Shown here piece after piece: positions 1 through 9,330 of a DNA stretch of 64,000 bases. A model generated the notes under the pieces. It had not been told where the DNA came from. It made no database searches and worked only from the letters and a program-made list of their open reading frames with translations. A program made the position numbers and the translations under genes. Where the stretch lies: contig NZ_QFZL01000001.1 in assembly GCF_003171655.1 (NCBI RefSeq), forward strand, positions 868,001 to 932,000. Direction: 5' to 3'. Position 1 is the stretch's first letter, and every line of letters begins with the position of its first letter. Origin of the DNA: Stakelama portus (GTDB lineage: Bacteria > Pseudomonadota > Alphaproteobacteria > Sphingomonadales > Sphingomonadaceae).

Positions 1-14
1 CCGCTGATTAAGAG
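1..14. repeat. attL core repeat (partial, cut by window start)
   Basis: The first 14 bases, ccgctgattaagag, are identical to 21393-21406, the anticodon-arm part of the tRNA-Lys gene, in the same orientation; identity stops at base 15. For an element inserted at the anticodon loop, the displaced left copy should run from the tRNA 3' end to this point, so the rest of the repeat probably lies just outside the window. Seen: the exact direct repeat. Inferred: that it is attL of the island. Confidence 0.8.
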
Positions 15-111
15 GTGAACCAAATAGGTTCTAAGACGTTCGACGATGTCTTGATTTCAATAACTTACGTGCCATGATGTTCCACTCGATCTCGCGCTAT
101 TTCGACCAAAT

Positions 112-254
112 GCTACCTTAGGTAGCGGTCGGATTCGCAAAACTGAGTGGAATTCAAATGGCCATGATTCAAGGTAGCGAAAAGGTAGCGCGAGGCGCTC
201 AGCCCAAATCTCGCGCCGGAGGCGTAGGTAGCAGGACAGGTAGCGGAGCTCTCA
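112..254. repeat. Repeated GGTAGC motifs, probable integrase arm-type sites
   Basis: GGTAGC occurs at 121, 173, 184, 237 and 249, and its inverse GCTACC at 112 forms a short inverted repeat with the copy at 121. The last four copies form two pairs, each spaced 11-12 bp (about one helical turn), with the pairs about 64 bp apart. Spacing of this kind, close to an att core and the 5' end of an integrase gene, is typical of arm-binding sites for tyrosine recombinases. The copies after 158 lie within the annotated N-terminal codons of the integrase. Confidence 0.55.
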
Positions 255-1460
255 CCGACGCGAAGATTCTGGCGCTCAAACCCCCTGCGGCTGGTCAGGT
301 GGAGTACCTCGATTCCACGGTGCCGGGATTGCGATTGCGCGTGGGGGTGTCAGGCACGAAGACATTCATGCTCCGCAAGCGTGTCGCCGGTAAGAGCCGC
401 AACATCACCCTCGGGCGGTATTCTGAGCGGATGACGCTCAGCGACGCGCGCAAAAAGGCCCGCCAGATACTCTCAGACGTGGAGATGAAGGCAGATCCGG
501 TGAAGGCGCTCCCGAAGCCGCAGCGACGCACGATCTCGGGCCACACGGTCAGGGCGCTTTGGCCGGCGTACAAGGCGTCGAAGTCGCATTTGCGCAAGAT
601 CGGTGAGATTGAGCGCGTCTTCAATCGCCACATCCTCCCGGAGTTCGGCGACCGTGCAGCCGATGGCATCACCCGCAGCGAGGTCACGCGCTTCATCGAC
701 GAAATTGCGGAGCGCACGCCGGTCATGGCACGCAACATCCTCGCCTACTTTTCGGCCTTCTACACCTGGGCGTTGCCCAGATTGGACCGGCTCCCAGGCA
801 ATCCGTGTCGCGACGCTGGCCGGCCGCCAAAGCCGAAGCCGCGGGAGCGCGTCCTATCCGAGAAGGAGATCGGCGCCCTCTGGAAAGTGCTTGAGTGTGA
901 AGGGCCACCCTTTGGCCCGGCGATTAAGCTGCTCCTCTTAACCGGGCAGCGTCGAAACGAGGTGTTCGAGGCCGATCGATCCGAAGGAGCGCAAGCTTTG
1001 GACGATACCCGGCGAGCGTGCGAAGAATGGCACGGCGCATTTCGTTCCCCTTGCTCCACCCGTCATAGCGATCGTGAAATTGCTCGTCGACCATGATCGA
1101 GGAGATAAACTCATTCCCGCGAGGGGCAATTGGGAGGCCTGACCTAGTGGCTTCAGCAAAGCCATGACCCGAATTCGGGCAAATTTGGAAACGGAATTGG
1201 GGCAGCCCGTCGAACATTGGACCTTGCACGACCTTCGCCGCACCATGGCTACTGGCCTGCAGCGGCTCGGGATTCGCCTTGAGGTCACGGAAGCGGTTCT
1301 CAACCACCTTTCGGGCGCCCGGTCCGGTATCGTCGGGGTCTACCAGCGGCACCACTATTTCGACGAGAAGAAGGCGGCGCTGAACCGGTGGGCAAGGGAG
1401 GTTTTCCGCTTAGCGCGTGAACGCAAATCTCGGTCACAATTGAGCCGAGGGTCGCGGTAA
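158..1460 (+). pseudogene. Tyrosine-type site-specific integrase (P4-like), broken
   Basis: The reading frame from 158 encodes the N-terminal arm/DUF4102-like domain (LTDAKILALKP, GVSGTKTFMLRKRVAGK), the core-binding domain and the first catalytic arginine block (LLLLTGQRRNEV). Just after it, near 965-975, the frame is lost; the expected continuation (IDPKERKLWTIPGERAKNG) is found in another frame from 975. That frame is stopped by TGA at 1140-1142, then continues in the same frame through HDLRRTMATGL (His/Arg of the catalytic set), LNHLSG and the tyrosine in VYQRHHYFDEKK, ending at 1460. All catalytic residues are therefore encoded but separated by one frameshift (net small deletion) and one stop. 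ATG 158 or ATG 164 could be the start. The element is probably no longer able to excise by itself. Confidence 0.88.
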
Positions 1461-1657
1461 CTTCATAGCGCCCTGCGGATCAGTGTCGATACAATGACGT
1501 CTCGCAATTCTTGGAAAAGAGCGGCGTGTGGTACGCGTGCCGCCGTAGTCGCATTGGTCTCAGAACCGCCCGTAACTCCACGTGCTGATAGCGTTGCAAG
1601 GCGTTTAGCCATAGCGGTCGGACTCGCAAATAGCGTTGCATCGCCGTATGCTGCAGC

Positions 1658-4600
1658 ATGCAAACGTTGGTTACGCCAGAAACGCAACGACACCGAGATG
1701 CGGTGGCCAGTGTCGCGGGCTATACGTATCAGCTCTATGTTAGCATCGCGGAGTGGCTACGGCTGCGAGCCGGGGAATCTCTGTTGTTGGAGGTCGCGGA
1801 GGATTTTGCAACCTTTGCAACTTCGGCCTTGGATCTCACTCAGGTTAAGAACGAGCCGGCCGTGAAAAACGTTTCTCTTCGGAGTCGGGGAGCTGCGAAA
1901 GCGATTGGTTCGCTGTGGGAGTACCAAAGTTCCAATCCCACACTAGAAGTGAGACTAACGTATCTCACAACCGCGTCTCCAACTACCGAGCGTGGTTTTT
2001 CTGCGGGGAGGCCGGCCATAGAGTATTGGGTCGAGGCTGCGGCAGGAGCCGACTTATCTCCCTTACGCTCGCTGCTCCTTACCCTGCCGCTACCCGAGGA
2101 TGCACTTGCTTTTCTAAAAAGCGCTAATGACGAAGATATTCGGAACCGCCTTCTCCGTCGGATTACGTGGGCCTGCCGAGCGGCTTCACTAGCGCGGACG
2201 CGGCAAGAACTCGAAAATAGACTTATCGAGATAGCTGTACGAAGGAATCTTCTGGCTGAGGACGGATCAGGTGCGTTACCAGTCTTGGTTGATAAGGTTC
2301 TTGAACGAATTGTCTCCGGAAGTCGAATCCTCACCTCAGTAGACTTCGAGAATGCCTTCGAAGAAGCCACATCGGTCCGGGTTGGCCGGCACCAGATCCG
2401 AAGTCTAATAGGAAATCATGGAGGCAAACCGTCCTCCCACCCCGAATTGCCTGGGTGGTCAACGAGCGGGCTCGTGCTCGACCCAACTCGTGATACGTTG
2501 CAGCCGTCGCTACGGCCCCGGGTTCAACTCTTGTCTCGTCAAGGTGAACTCGATTCTCTCACGACATTATTTGAGCAACGAAGGCAAGCCGGAACCCTCG
2601 TTTTGGTCCGAGGAGAAGCTCTCAGCGGGAAGAGCGAGTTTCTGAGGGGATTTGCGGCTGATCTGGCCCTTCGTCCAGCGGAGAAAGGAACTCTTGCGCT
2701 CTTGCATGTAGATCTTCGTGCCGCGGCTTGGCCTCTTCGCGCAATATTCCTGGCGCTGCGACCGGGTCCTCAAATTCCAATGGAAAACGTGGATTCGGAC
2801 GACAGTGAAGGGTGGGCGTCGTCCTCACGTGAATTCATGACGCTTCAGTTGCCTCACGCCTTGGAAGGACGGCGCCTTGTCGCTTTCTTTGAGAGCTTTC
2901 AGAGCATAGTGGCAGAACCTACCGCTGTTCAAAACATGCGGGAAATCCTTGAAACGAGCTCGTTCGAGGTTGCTTTTAACGTGATAGAGGCGCGGCAATG
3001 GACCTCCTTGTCGCCCCGCCTTCCCCCCGTTGACATACATCTAGAACCTCTGAGCATATTAGAAGCGATCGCGTTTTTGACAGCGCGCGGTGAGCCTTTA
3101 GATCGAGCCGACGCAGCAATCGGCGCATTGGCGGGGTGGGCCGACGAAGCATTCCTGCCTGGTATTCTCGCTGCCGCGACCGATGGACTTTCGGTCGCGA
3201 GGGATGCTGATTCGGAGCGTTTGCAGGTTGCGATATTGAGCACGGCTGCGGAAATTGCTTGGCACACCGTCAGAGATATCTCTGAAGAGGGTGAGTTCGC
3301 TCATGAGGAATTGATGTTGGCGCTCATGGCGCTTGCCATCTTTGATGTCGAAACAATTACAGGCGAGGTGGTGGCGGCCGCTAAGCTAGGTGAAATACCC
3401 AAAGAACGGCTCTCGAGTATCGGATGGTTTGATACAACGGGACAATTTGCCCTTAAAGGGTTCGGCAGAGACGCGCTTCGCTCTGCGGCCGCTTTAGTTT
3501 TCGGACGCGTCAATAGATTCATGGATTTCTCGTCGCAGGATCTTTTAGCTGCGATCCTTCGACTGAGCGCTCAGATCTTCGCTGACGTCGGCGTCCTGGC
3601 CTCGCCGGTACTTGATTCCTTGGTCGCGTGGTTGAGAAGGCATGCGGCTTCAGAGAGGACTCGCTGGATCTCCCTAGAAATGCTTCTCGAGCAGGAGGCG
3701 GCAGGCGATGCCGTCGCACCTATGCCTGAAAAGTATGTCGAGACAGCCGGGCCGAGCTTCTTGCAGTTGGCCCGAGATGGAGACTTGGATGCCGCAGTGA
3801 CAGCCGCTGTTCTCTATTCACGGCTTCGCGCTTGGAGCGACCGAGAAGAGTCGACGAGTCGTGAGAGCTTTCTCGCCGCAATTGAGGCTGCGCTAGAGCT
3901 TGTGGCGGGCAAAAGAGAATTGTCGACACGGCAGCTCAGCGCTTTCGACGCGGCCTTGCGCCTCGGTGCCGAACGACTTCACGCGTCGGAGCATGTCACC
4001 CGCATCCGAGGTGAGACGATCGACGCTCTTCGAGACGAAGCGGGGAGGAAAGTCGCGAGTCACCGCAGGGCTTGGACCTCCGTTTGGCTCCGCGTCCTGA
4101 TCAACCAAGCCGACGCTCTGGTGAGCGGCGGAGACCATGACGGTGCACGAGGCATCGCGCAGACTGCGTCCGAGGTCCTCCACGGCTCGTCCTCTTGGTT
4201 AGACGAGCAGTCTAAGCTGTGGGCACAGGCGAAGTTGGCGCTGTTGCATGTAGGGCTGGCAGGGAATGTGCATGAGGCCGACGCGCATTTGCGTGAAGCT
4301 GGGCTCGCGGCAGCACGAATGATTGAAAACGCTCCCGCCAATGTTAGCGTTCTCAGGTTTTACATCAGGATTATCAGGCAGATAATGCGGTCGGAGCGCA
4401 CCGACAACGACCGAAAATTGGTAGTCGATATGTCGCGGCAGCACCTAGAAGCATGTTTAGGTCCGGAAGGGACTTGGAGCATCGCCGCACGATCCATCGT
4501 GGCCAGTCTTATCCGCGACGAAGCTCGCCGGGCGTGGAGCGAAAAGTATCGCCTAACGCGAGCCATTGAGGGCCTCAACGTTCTTCATGGAGGTAGCCCG

Positions 4601-6061
4601 ACGGCAGACGAGGAGGTTAGGCGCGACGACCGCGCCTGCCTTGTGCAAGCACGCCTACAGGCATTAGTTGGTGATCACGAAGCGGCCGTGGCGAGCTGCG
4701 AGCGGGCCCTCGTGATACAGACTAGTCCCGCAGCATGGCATTTAAAACTTCGCCTCTTGGATGGTTGGGTAGGTCATCTGAGGTTCGACGAATTGCAAGC
4801 TGCTCGCCCGATATCACCGGCACTTCGGAGCGCTATTTCGGAAGTCAAGGAATGGACGCGTAACCCAGAGAGCGATATCGAAGGATACGCTCTTGTCTTA
4901 CTGTGGATATGCCAAAGGGAATGGCAATTACAGGGGAGCTTAGAAAGGTACGTAACTACCAAGCTAGAGAGAGATGGTGTCGATTTTCAATATCTTCCAC
5001 GAGATATGAGGGTGAAACTACTTGAGAAAGAATTTTATCTGAGAAGGAATAAATTAGAGGCACTTGAACGAAGATTTGGACTTCAAATACCTATCACGAT
5101 CGCAAAGCTGAAGGGAAGGGGGCAATTTGTTAGATCGGTAGCAATTATATTGGGCTCATCTGAGATAGGTGCCTCTGACCCGAGAGATGATTTGAAGTCC
5201 GCGTTTGATAGGTGGCCTAATAACCATGAACTCATATTTTGTAGTGCTGAGTATTCCAGGTATATTTGGGACCATGACCGCGCGGTTGCTGGATTCCGAA
5301 CGGTTGCCCGCTCCGCACCCGATGGTGAGTTAAGACGCGAAGCGGCGATATCGCTTGCCAGAACTCTTCTATCAATGAGAATCGACGGGTGGGACGAGCC
5401 GGGCCTAGTGGCTGATCTTCGTGCGTCTCTTGCGACTCTACAGGATATTCTCAATACAACGGAATCAAGCGATGAAGTCGCTATTCTAAGGGACCAAATT
5501 GCGCTGGAAGTCGATGAGTACGTGGATTGGGAAGAGTTGAATGTGCGATACAATAGAATTGTCGGAAGCATTGATGGTTTTCCGACGACGCTGATTATGG
5601 GGATAGAGACGAATTCGTTTTCGGAACAATCATCTGGCGGAGACATTTCTGCGTTACTGCGACGAGATGCGGCGGATCCTCGATTCTTAGGGGCGGCTGG
5701 CCTATTGTACCTGCGGCGCGCGCAGAAGAATCCGAGCGACGCGACAATTGAGTATTATATTAGGGCGATGGCATTTTTCAGGGCGCAGGCGCTATTAGAG
5801 CGATCATGGGATCTTTTCGAGCACTCTACCACGTCCTTCTATATTGGATGGACGATACTTTCGGCCTGTGAACAGCTAAACACTCTAAATCCAATCCCGG
5901 AATTAAACATCGATGGTAAAAGGGATCAAATTTCCTATGCTGAGGCTAAGTTTTCGGCTGCGGTGAACCGATCGGCTGGCGCCTTCCGTGATATCTCACG
6001 ACAGTACCAAGCTCGAGCAAGCCGGATCGGTCAGACATTGAGAGAAGCGAGCGTAGGTTAG
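1658..6061 (+). CDS. Avs-like STAND NTPase with N-terminal PD-(D/E)XK (Cap4/DUF4297-like) nuclease
   Basis: A 1467-aa protein with three visible zones. Residues about 15-130 look like a Cap4/DUF4297-type nuclease: GYTYQ at 21-25, then E45..E48-D49 and Q62-V-K64, matching the acidic and QxK positions of this PD-(D/E)XK group. Residues about 285-480 form a P-loop NTPase: GEALSGKS at 319-326 and a Walker B-like strand LVAFFES at 407-413. The remaining ~950 residues are helix-rich and repeat-like, with TPR-like stretches. This order (effector, STAND NTPase, long helical sensor) and size fit the Avs group of antiphage proteins, which oligomerise on binding a phage protein and activate the effector; that activity is inferred here. 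No partner gene is needed in that group. The last ~1.1 kb is visibly more AT-rich than the island average. Start ATG 1658 has only a weak ribosome-binding site. Confidence 0.72.
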   Translation: MQTLVTPETQRHRDAVASVAGYTYQLYVSIAEWLRLRAGESLLLEVAEDFATFATSALDLTQVKNEPAVKNVSLRSRGAAKAIGSLWEYQSSNPTLEVRLTYLTTASPTTERGFSAGRPAIEYWVEAAAGADLSPLRSLLLTLPLPEDALAFLKSANDEDIRNRLLRRITWACRAASLARTRQELENRLIEIAVRRNLLAEDGSGALPVLVDKVLERIVSGSRILTSVDFENAFEEATSVRVGRHQIRSLIGNHGGKPSSHPELPGWSTSGLVLDPTRDTLQPSLRPRVQLLSRQGELDSLTTLFEQRRQAGTLVLVRGEALSGKSEFLRGFAADLALRPAEKGTLALLHVDLRAAAWPLRAIFLALRPGPQIPMENVDSDDSEGWASSSREFMTLQLPHALEGRRLVAFFESFQSIVAEPTAVQNMREILETSSFEVAFNVIEARQWTSLSPRLPPVDIHLEPLSILEAIAFLTARGEPLDRADAAIGALAGWADEAFLPGILAAATDGLSVARDADSERLQVAILSTAAEIAWHTVRDISEEGEFAHEELMLALMALAIFDVETITGEVVAAAKLGEIPKERLSSIGWFDTTGQFALKGFGRDALRSAAALVFGRVNRFMDFSSQDLLAAILRLSAQIFADVGVLASPVLDSLVAWLRRHAASERTRWISLEMLLEQEAAGDAVAPMPEKYVETAGPSFLQLARDGDLDAAVTAAVLYSRLRAWSDREESTSRESFLAAIEAALELVAGKRELSTRQLSAFDAALRLGAERLHASEHVTRIRGETIDALRDEAGRKVASHRRAWTSVWLRVLINQADALVSGGDHDGARGIAQTASEVLHGSSSWLDEQSKLWAQAKLALLHVGLAGNVHEADAHLREAGLAAARMIENAPANVSVLRFYIRIIRQIMRSERTDNDRKLVVDMSRQHLEACLGPEGTWSIAARSIVASLIRDEARRAWSEKYRLTRAIEGLNVLHGGSPTADEEVRRDDRACLVQARLQALVGDHEAAVASCERALVIQTSPAAWHLKLRLLDGWVGHLRFDELQAARPISPALRSAISEVKEWTRNPESDIEGYALVLLWICQREWQLQGSLERYVTTKLERDGVDFQYLPRDMRVKLLEKEFYLRRNKLEALERRFGLQIPITIAKLKGRGQFVRSVAIILGSSEIGASDPRDDLKSAFDRWPNNHELIFCSAEYSRYIWDHDRAVAGFRTVARSAPDGELRREAAISLARTLLSMRIDGWDEPGLVADLRASLATLQDILNTTESSDEVAILRDQIALEVDEYVDWEELNVRYNRIVGSIDGFPTTLIMGIETNSFSEQSSGGDISALLRRDAADPRFLGAAGLLYLRRAQKNPSDATIEYYIRAMAFFRAQALLERSWDLFEHSTTSFYIGWTILSACEQLNTLNPIPELNIDGKRDQISYAEAKFSAAVNRSAGAFRDISRQYQARASRIGQTLREASVG

Positions 6062-6287
6062 CTGCAACGTGCGGAGTGTCGAACGGAAGTTGCGGACAAT
6101 GGACTTGAGGCCGGACGCTCGCTCTTGATCAGACCTGGAGGATCGACAGGCCCCGCGAGATCGGAAGATGGCAATGGCGCGGCACAGGCCGTCAATTTTC
6201 AGAATTCAACAGTATTTCTACGTTTCACGGCCATGCCGAGCAATTGCGTCTTGCCTCGACTGGCATGAGTACCGCGAAGACGGGGGG

Positions 6288-6503
6288 TCAGGATGCTGGA
6301 TGATCGTCGGTGGTATAGAACATCGGATTCTTCATCCATTCGGCGATGGCGGATGCCCGCCACCCAGCGCAGCGGGTGCTGATCTTGATGCTCCGCGGGA
6401 AGGTGCCGTTGTCCATCTTCCGGTACATGGTGGACCGGCTGAGGCCGGTGCGAGCGAGGACTGTCTTGATGCGAAGAATGCGGTCAGGGGTTTCGGTCTG
6501 CAT
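6288..6503 (-). CDS. AlpA-family helix-turn-helix regulator
   Basis: A 71-aa protein beginning MQTETPDRILRIK. It contains the AlpA/phage excisionase-type helix-turn-helix pattern: RIKTVLARTGLSRSTMYRKM, then G.FPRSIKIS and GWRASAIAEWM. ATG 6503 is preceded by AAGGTGAT at good spacing, which decides the start over longer upstream readings. AlpA proteins usually activate integrase or excision genes of integrated elements. Here the integrase is broken, so its present target is unknown. Confidence 0.85.
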   Translation of the reverse strand: MQTETPDRILRIKTVLARTGLSRSTMYRKMDNGTFPRSIKISTRCAGWRASAIAEWMKNPMFYTTDDHPAS

Positions 6504-6676
6504 TGGTATCACCTTGAACTGAGTACGCTTGAGTGGTGCTCCCTCGGTAAAGGTGAGACGAAACAAGGCGTTAGAAAAGACCTCTTCGAGGGCACATGGG
6601 GGAATTGGCGGCCACTGGCGGCATAAAGGTATCCTAGCGTAGGCGGAGCTCCCGAGGGTCGAAGTCCCATGGCGTC

Positions 6677-7183
6677 TCACGCTTCGCGTGACCGCGCTCT
6701 CACGCCGCGAATCGCGGCGCCGAGTCGCTCTACGGCGTCTGGTCCGATGCCGGTTTCGATCGTATGACGCGGGCGCCATTTGGCGCCGGCAAGCGGAACG
6801 CGGGGACCAGATGAGCGCACACTGACGGGATCTTCGAACCCGCCATAGGTCGCAGCGCCTTTGGTTTCCCGCGTGGCACACTCGATCCGGCCAGAGGGCA
6901 CGGCGGCGGCTGGCGCACGGCATGCGCGCGCACGCCGCCGCGCCGACCGCCCGGATTCGAGAGTGCGTGTTGGTTGGGCTCCGCTGGAGCCCCGATAGCG
7001 CTACGCGCTGATTTGCTGCGGACACCGCGCCCGGGCGCGGTGGCGTTGGCCTCCGGCACTCGATCTGGCGGGGTGAGCGTCGCTTCCCTGTAGGCCTGCC
7101 GCGGCATGCCGCAACCCGAGCTCGGCTCGGGTCTTCCACTTCTTTACAGCCCTTCGGGTGCGGCCTGCCTTCCTCGGCAGGCC
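6677..7183. repeat. Cluster of short perfect inverted repeats upstream of parB
   Basis: The stretch between the AlpA gene and parB (6504-7252) has no convincing gene but holds many small GC-rich hairpins or palindromes. They are at 6677-6691 (6-bp arms), 6703-6719 (7), 6772-6787 (6), 6977-6991 (6), 6997-7009 (5), an 18-bp palindrome accgcgcccgggcgcggt at 7024-7041, a 12-bp palindrome at 7101-7112, then 7114-7132 (8) and 7162-7183 (8). Most loops are 3-6 nt. Function unknown: options are a centromere-like or replication/transfer region, a structured leader for the parB operon, or an untranslated RNA. Confidence 0.6.
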
Positions 7184-7252
7184 TGTCGGTCCGCTCCTGC
7201 CGCTCCCCCGCCATTCCGGCGCCGGTTGCGGTGTTTTGAAGGAGTGAGAAAA

Positions 7253-8986
7253 ATGGAACTCAAGCATATCGATATCGCCAACCTGTGTGTCTCGGCTGCC
7301 AACATGCGGGCGAAGGGGAAACCGGATATCACGAATATCCTGCCGTCGATCCGGGTGCGGGGCGTGCTCGTCCCGTTGATCGTGCGGCCAGCGCAGGACG
7401 AGGACCGGTTCGAGATCGTGGCGGGCAAGCGGCGCTATCATGCGGCGCGGGCGCTGGCGGAAGAGAGCGGCGAGAGCGAGCCGCTGCCGTGCGCGGTGAT
7501 GGCGGCGGGCGACGACGCGGCGGCCTTGGAGGCGTCTCTGATCGAGAATGTCGCGCGGCTGGAGCCGGACGAGGTCGCGCGATGGGAAAGCTTCACGCGG
7601 CTGGTGCGCGAGGGGCGCTCGCCCGACGATATCGCGCTCACTTTCGGGCTGTCCGAACTTCAGGTGAAGCGCACGCTGGCGCTGGGCAATCTCTTGCCCC
7701 GCGTCCGCATCCTCTATCGCAGAGGCGAGATCGATGTCTCGACGGTGCGGCACCTGACCCTCGCGTCCAAGGCGCGGCAGCGCGAGTGGCTGGCATTGAT
7801 GGACGATCCGGAGGCCTATTGCCCGACCGGCTATCAGTTGAAGGCATGGCTGTTCGGCGGCGCGTCGGTGCCCGTAAGCGCGGCGCTGTTCGACATCGCC
7901 GACTATCCCGGCGAGATCGTGTCCGACCTGTTCGGCGACGAACGGTATTTCGCGGACAGCGCGAGCTTCTGGACCGCGCAGACGGCTGCCGTCGAGGCGA
8001 AGGCCGAGAGCTACCGCGAGGCGGGCTGGACCGAGGTTGTGGTGCTGCCCACCGGCGAGCCCTTCCACAGCTGGGAGCATGAGCGGTGCCCCAAGCGCAG
8101 GGGCGGCAAGGTGTTTATCAGCGTCGGGGCGCGCGGCGATGTGGCGGTGCATGAGGGCTATGTGTCGCTCAAGGAAGCGCGGAAGCGCGAGCGGGGCGAA
8201 GCAATCGAGAAGCCGGTGCGGCCCGAGATCAGCAGCCCGATCCAGAACTATGTCGATCTGCATCGCCACGCAGCGGTGCGGGCGGAGCTTGCTGGTAGTC
8301 CGGCGCTCGCGCTGCGGTTGATGGTGGCGCACGCCATCGCCGGTTCGCCGCTGTGGAATGTCCAAGTCAATGCGCAGCGTGCCGCCAGCGATGCGATTGC
8401 CGAGAGCGTCGAGGTTTCCGCGTCAGAAGCCGCGTTCGACGAGAAGCGGCGCGCGGTGCTGGCGGTGCTCGGGTTCGATCCTGAGACGCCGATGGTGACC
8501 GGCGGCTATGACGGCGAGCTTGGCGTGGCAGGACTCTTCGTCCGGCTGCTCCCGTTGACCGACGCGCAGGTGCTGGACGTGGTGGCGATCATCGTGGGCG
8601 AGACGCTTGAGGCGGGCAGCGCACTGATCGAGGTGCTCGGGCCGATGCTCGGTACCGACATGGCGAAGGTCTGGCAGGGTGATGACGCGCTGCTCGATAT
8701 GATCCGCGACCGCGAGGTCCTGCATCATGTGCTGGCGGACGTGGCGGGCGAGGCTGTCGCCGAGGCCAACGAGGCCGCGACCGGTAAGGTGAAGCGCAAG
8801 ATCGTCCGCGATTGCCTGACCGGCGAGAACGGGCGCGCCAAGGTCGAAGGCTGGGTGCCCAAGTGGATGGCGTTCCCGCCAGCCGCCTACACCGAGCGCG
8901 GAGGCGTCGCGACCGTCGGCCGGGCAGCCAGCGTCGCCGGGCTGGCACCTTCGCCCGAGCCCGAGCCGCTGCGTCAGGCGGCCTGA
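7253..8986 (+). CDS. ParB/RepB/Spo0J-family DNA-binding protein
   Basis: A 577-aa protein. The N-terminal ParB domain is clear: GVLVPLIVRP, FEIVAGKRRYHAARAL, then SLIENVARLEPDEVARWESF, followed by a helix-turn-helix (SPDDIALTFGLSELQVKRTL, about residues 124-143). The long C-terminal half is typical of plasmid- and ICE-borne ParB-like proteins rather than the ~300-aa chromosomal ParB. ATG 7253 has a strong GGAG site (GAAGGAGTGAG). No parA lies beside it, so it may act as a CTP-dependent clamp or regulator for the element rather than in partition. It heads a same-strand trio with the next two genes. Confidence 0.87.
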   Translation: MELKHIDIANLCVSAANMRAKGKPDITNILPSIRVRGVLVPLIVRPAQDEDRFEIVAGKRRYHAARALAEESGESEPLPCAVMAAGDDAAALEASLIENVARLEPDEVARWESFTRLVREGRSPDDIALTFGLSELQVKRTLALGNLLPRVRILYRRGEIDVSTVRHLTLASKARQREWLALMDDPEAYCPTGYQLKAWLFGGASVPVSAALFDIADYPGEIVSDLFGDERYFADSASFWTAQTAAVEAKAESYREAGWTEVVVLPTGEPFHSWEHERCPKRRGGKVFISVGARGDVAVHEGYVSLKEARKRERGEAIEKPVRPEISSPIQNYVDLHRHAAVRAELAGSPALALRLMVAHAIAGSPLWNVQVNAQRAASDAIAESVEVSASEAAFDEKRRAVLAVLGFDPETPMVTGGYDGELGVAGLFVRLLPLTDAQVLDVVAIIVGETLEAGSALIEVLGPMLGTDMAKVWQGDDALLDMIRDREVLHHVLADVAGEAVAEANEAATGKVKRKIVRDCLTGENGRAKVEGWVPKWMAFPPAAYTERGGVATVGRAASVAGLAPSPEPEPLRQAA

Positions 8987-8994
8987 TCCCCCAG

Positions 8995-9018
8995 CCGGCG
9001 GCGGGCAACCGCCGCCGG
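8995..9018 (+). terminator. Intergenic hairpin between parB and sigma-like gene
   Basis: A perfect 10-bp stem (CCGGCGGCGG / CCGCCGCCGG) with a GCAA tetraloop sits directly after the parB stop. There is no T-run, so it is more likely an mRNA-processing or attenuation structure than a full terminator. Confidence 0.5.
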
Positions 9019-9037
9019 ACCTATCGGGAGATGTCCC

Positions 9038-9262
9038 ATGCGTGACCCATTCTCGAAACGGGAGCTTCGCCGCGTGGAACGCGCTGCTGCTAAGCTTCCC
9101 CCCACCGAGCGCGAGGTTTTGCGGCTGAGCGCCAGAGAGAAGCTCGACTATTATCAGATCGGAGAACAGCTGGACCTTAGCGTCAAACAGGTCGAGCAGC
9201 ATCTGGCCAATGCGCTCTACAATCTCGACCGCAACATGAAGCGGCGCTGGTGGCAGCGCTGA
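9038..9262 (+). CDS. Small sigma-70 region 4-like helix-turn-helix protein
   Basis: A 74-aa protein, MRDPFSKRELRRVERA..., whose core (LPPTEREVLRLSAREKLDYY, then IGEQLDLSVKQVEQHLANAL) reads as the region-4 helix-turn-helix of sigma factors/LuxR-type regulators. No region 2 is present, so it is not a complete sigma factor. It follows parB after a hairpin, with GGGAGATG just upstream of the start. It may be a transcription regulator for the element; its target is unknown. Confidence 0.75.
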   Translation: MRDPFSKRELRRVERAAAKLPPTEREVLRLSAREKLDYYQIGEQLDLSVKQVEQHLANALYNLDRNMKRRWWQR

Positions 9263-9268
9263 CGTGTT

Positions 9269-9297
9269 CCTCGCCGGGCTTCGGTCCGGCGAGGTTT
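9269..9297 (+). terminator. Hairpin between sigma-like gene and MNT-HEPN gene
   Basis: A 9-bp perfect stem (CCTCGCCGG / CCGGCGAGG, loop GCTTCGGT) is followed by only three T. It is probably a weak terminator or attenuator before the next gene. Confidence 0.5.
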
Positions 9298-9330
9298 GCG
9301 GTTGCCGTGCCACGGGTTAGGAGTGCGACA

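Noticed and set aside
112..254. GGTAGC repeats as a CRISPR array
   Set aside because: Repeat units are only 6 nt and the spacing is irregular for an array; no cas gene is nearby. No CRISPR was seen anywhere in the window.
6288..7214. A 308-aa reading that extends the AlpA frame upstream
   Set aside because: The extension is Arg-rich with no protein features and runs through the hairpin cluster; the AlpA start at 6503 has a good ribosome-binding site.
7001..8365. A 454-aa minus-strand reading opposite parB
   Set aside because: Antisense shadow; the plus strand has the ParB motifs and ribosome-binding site.
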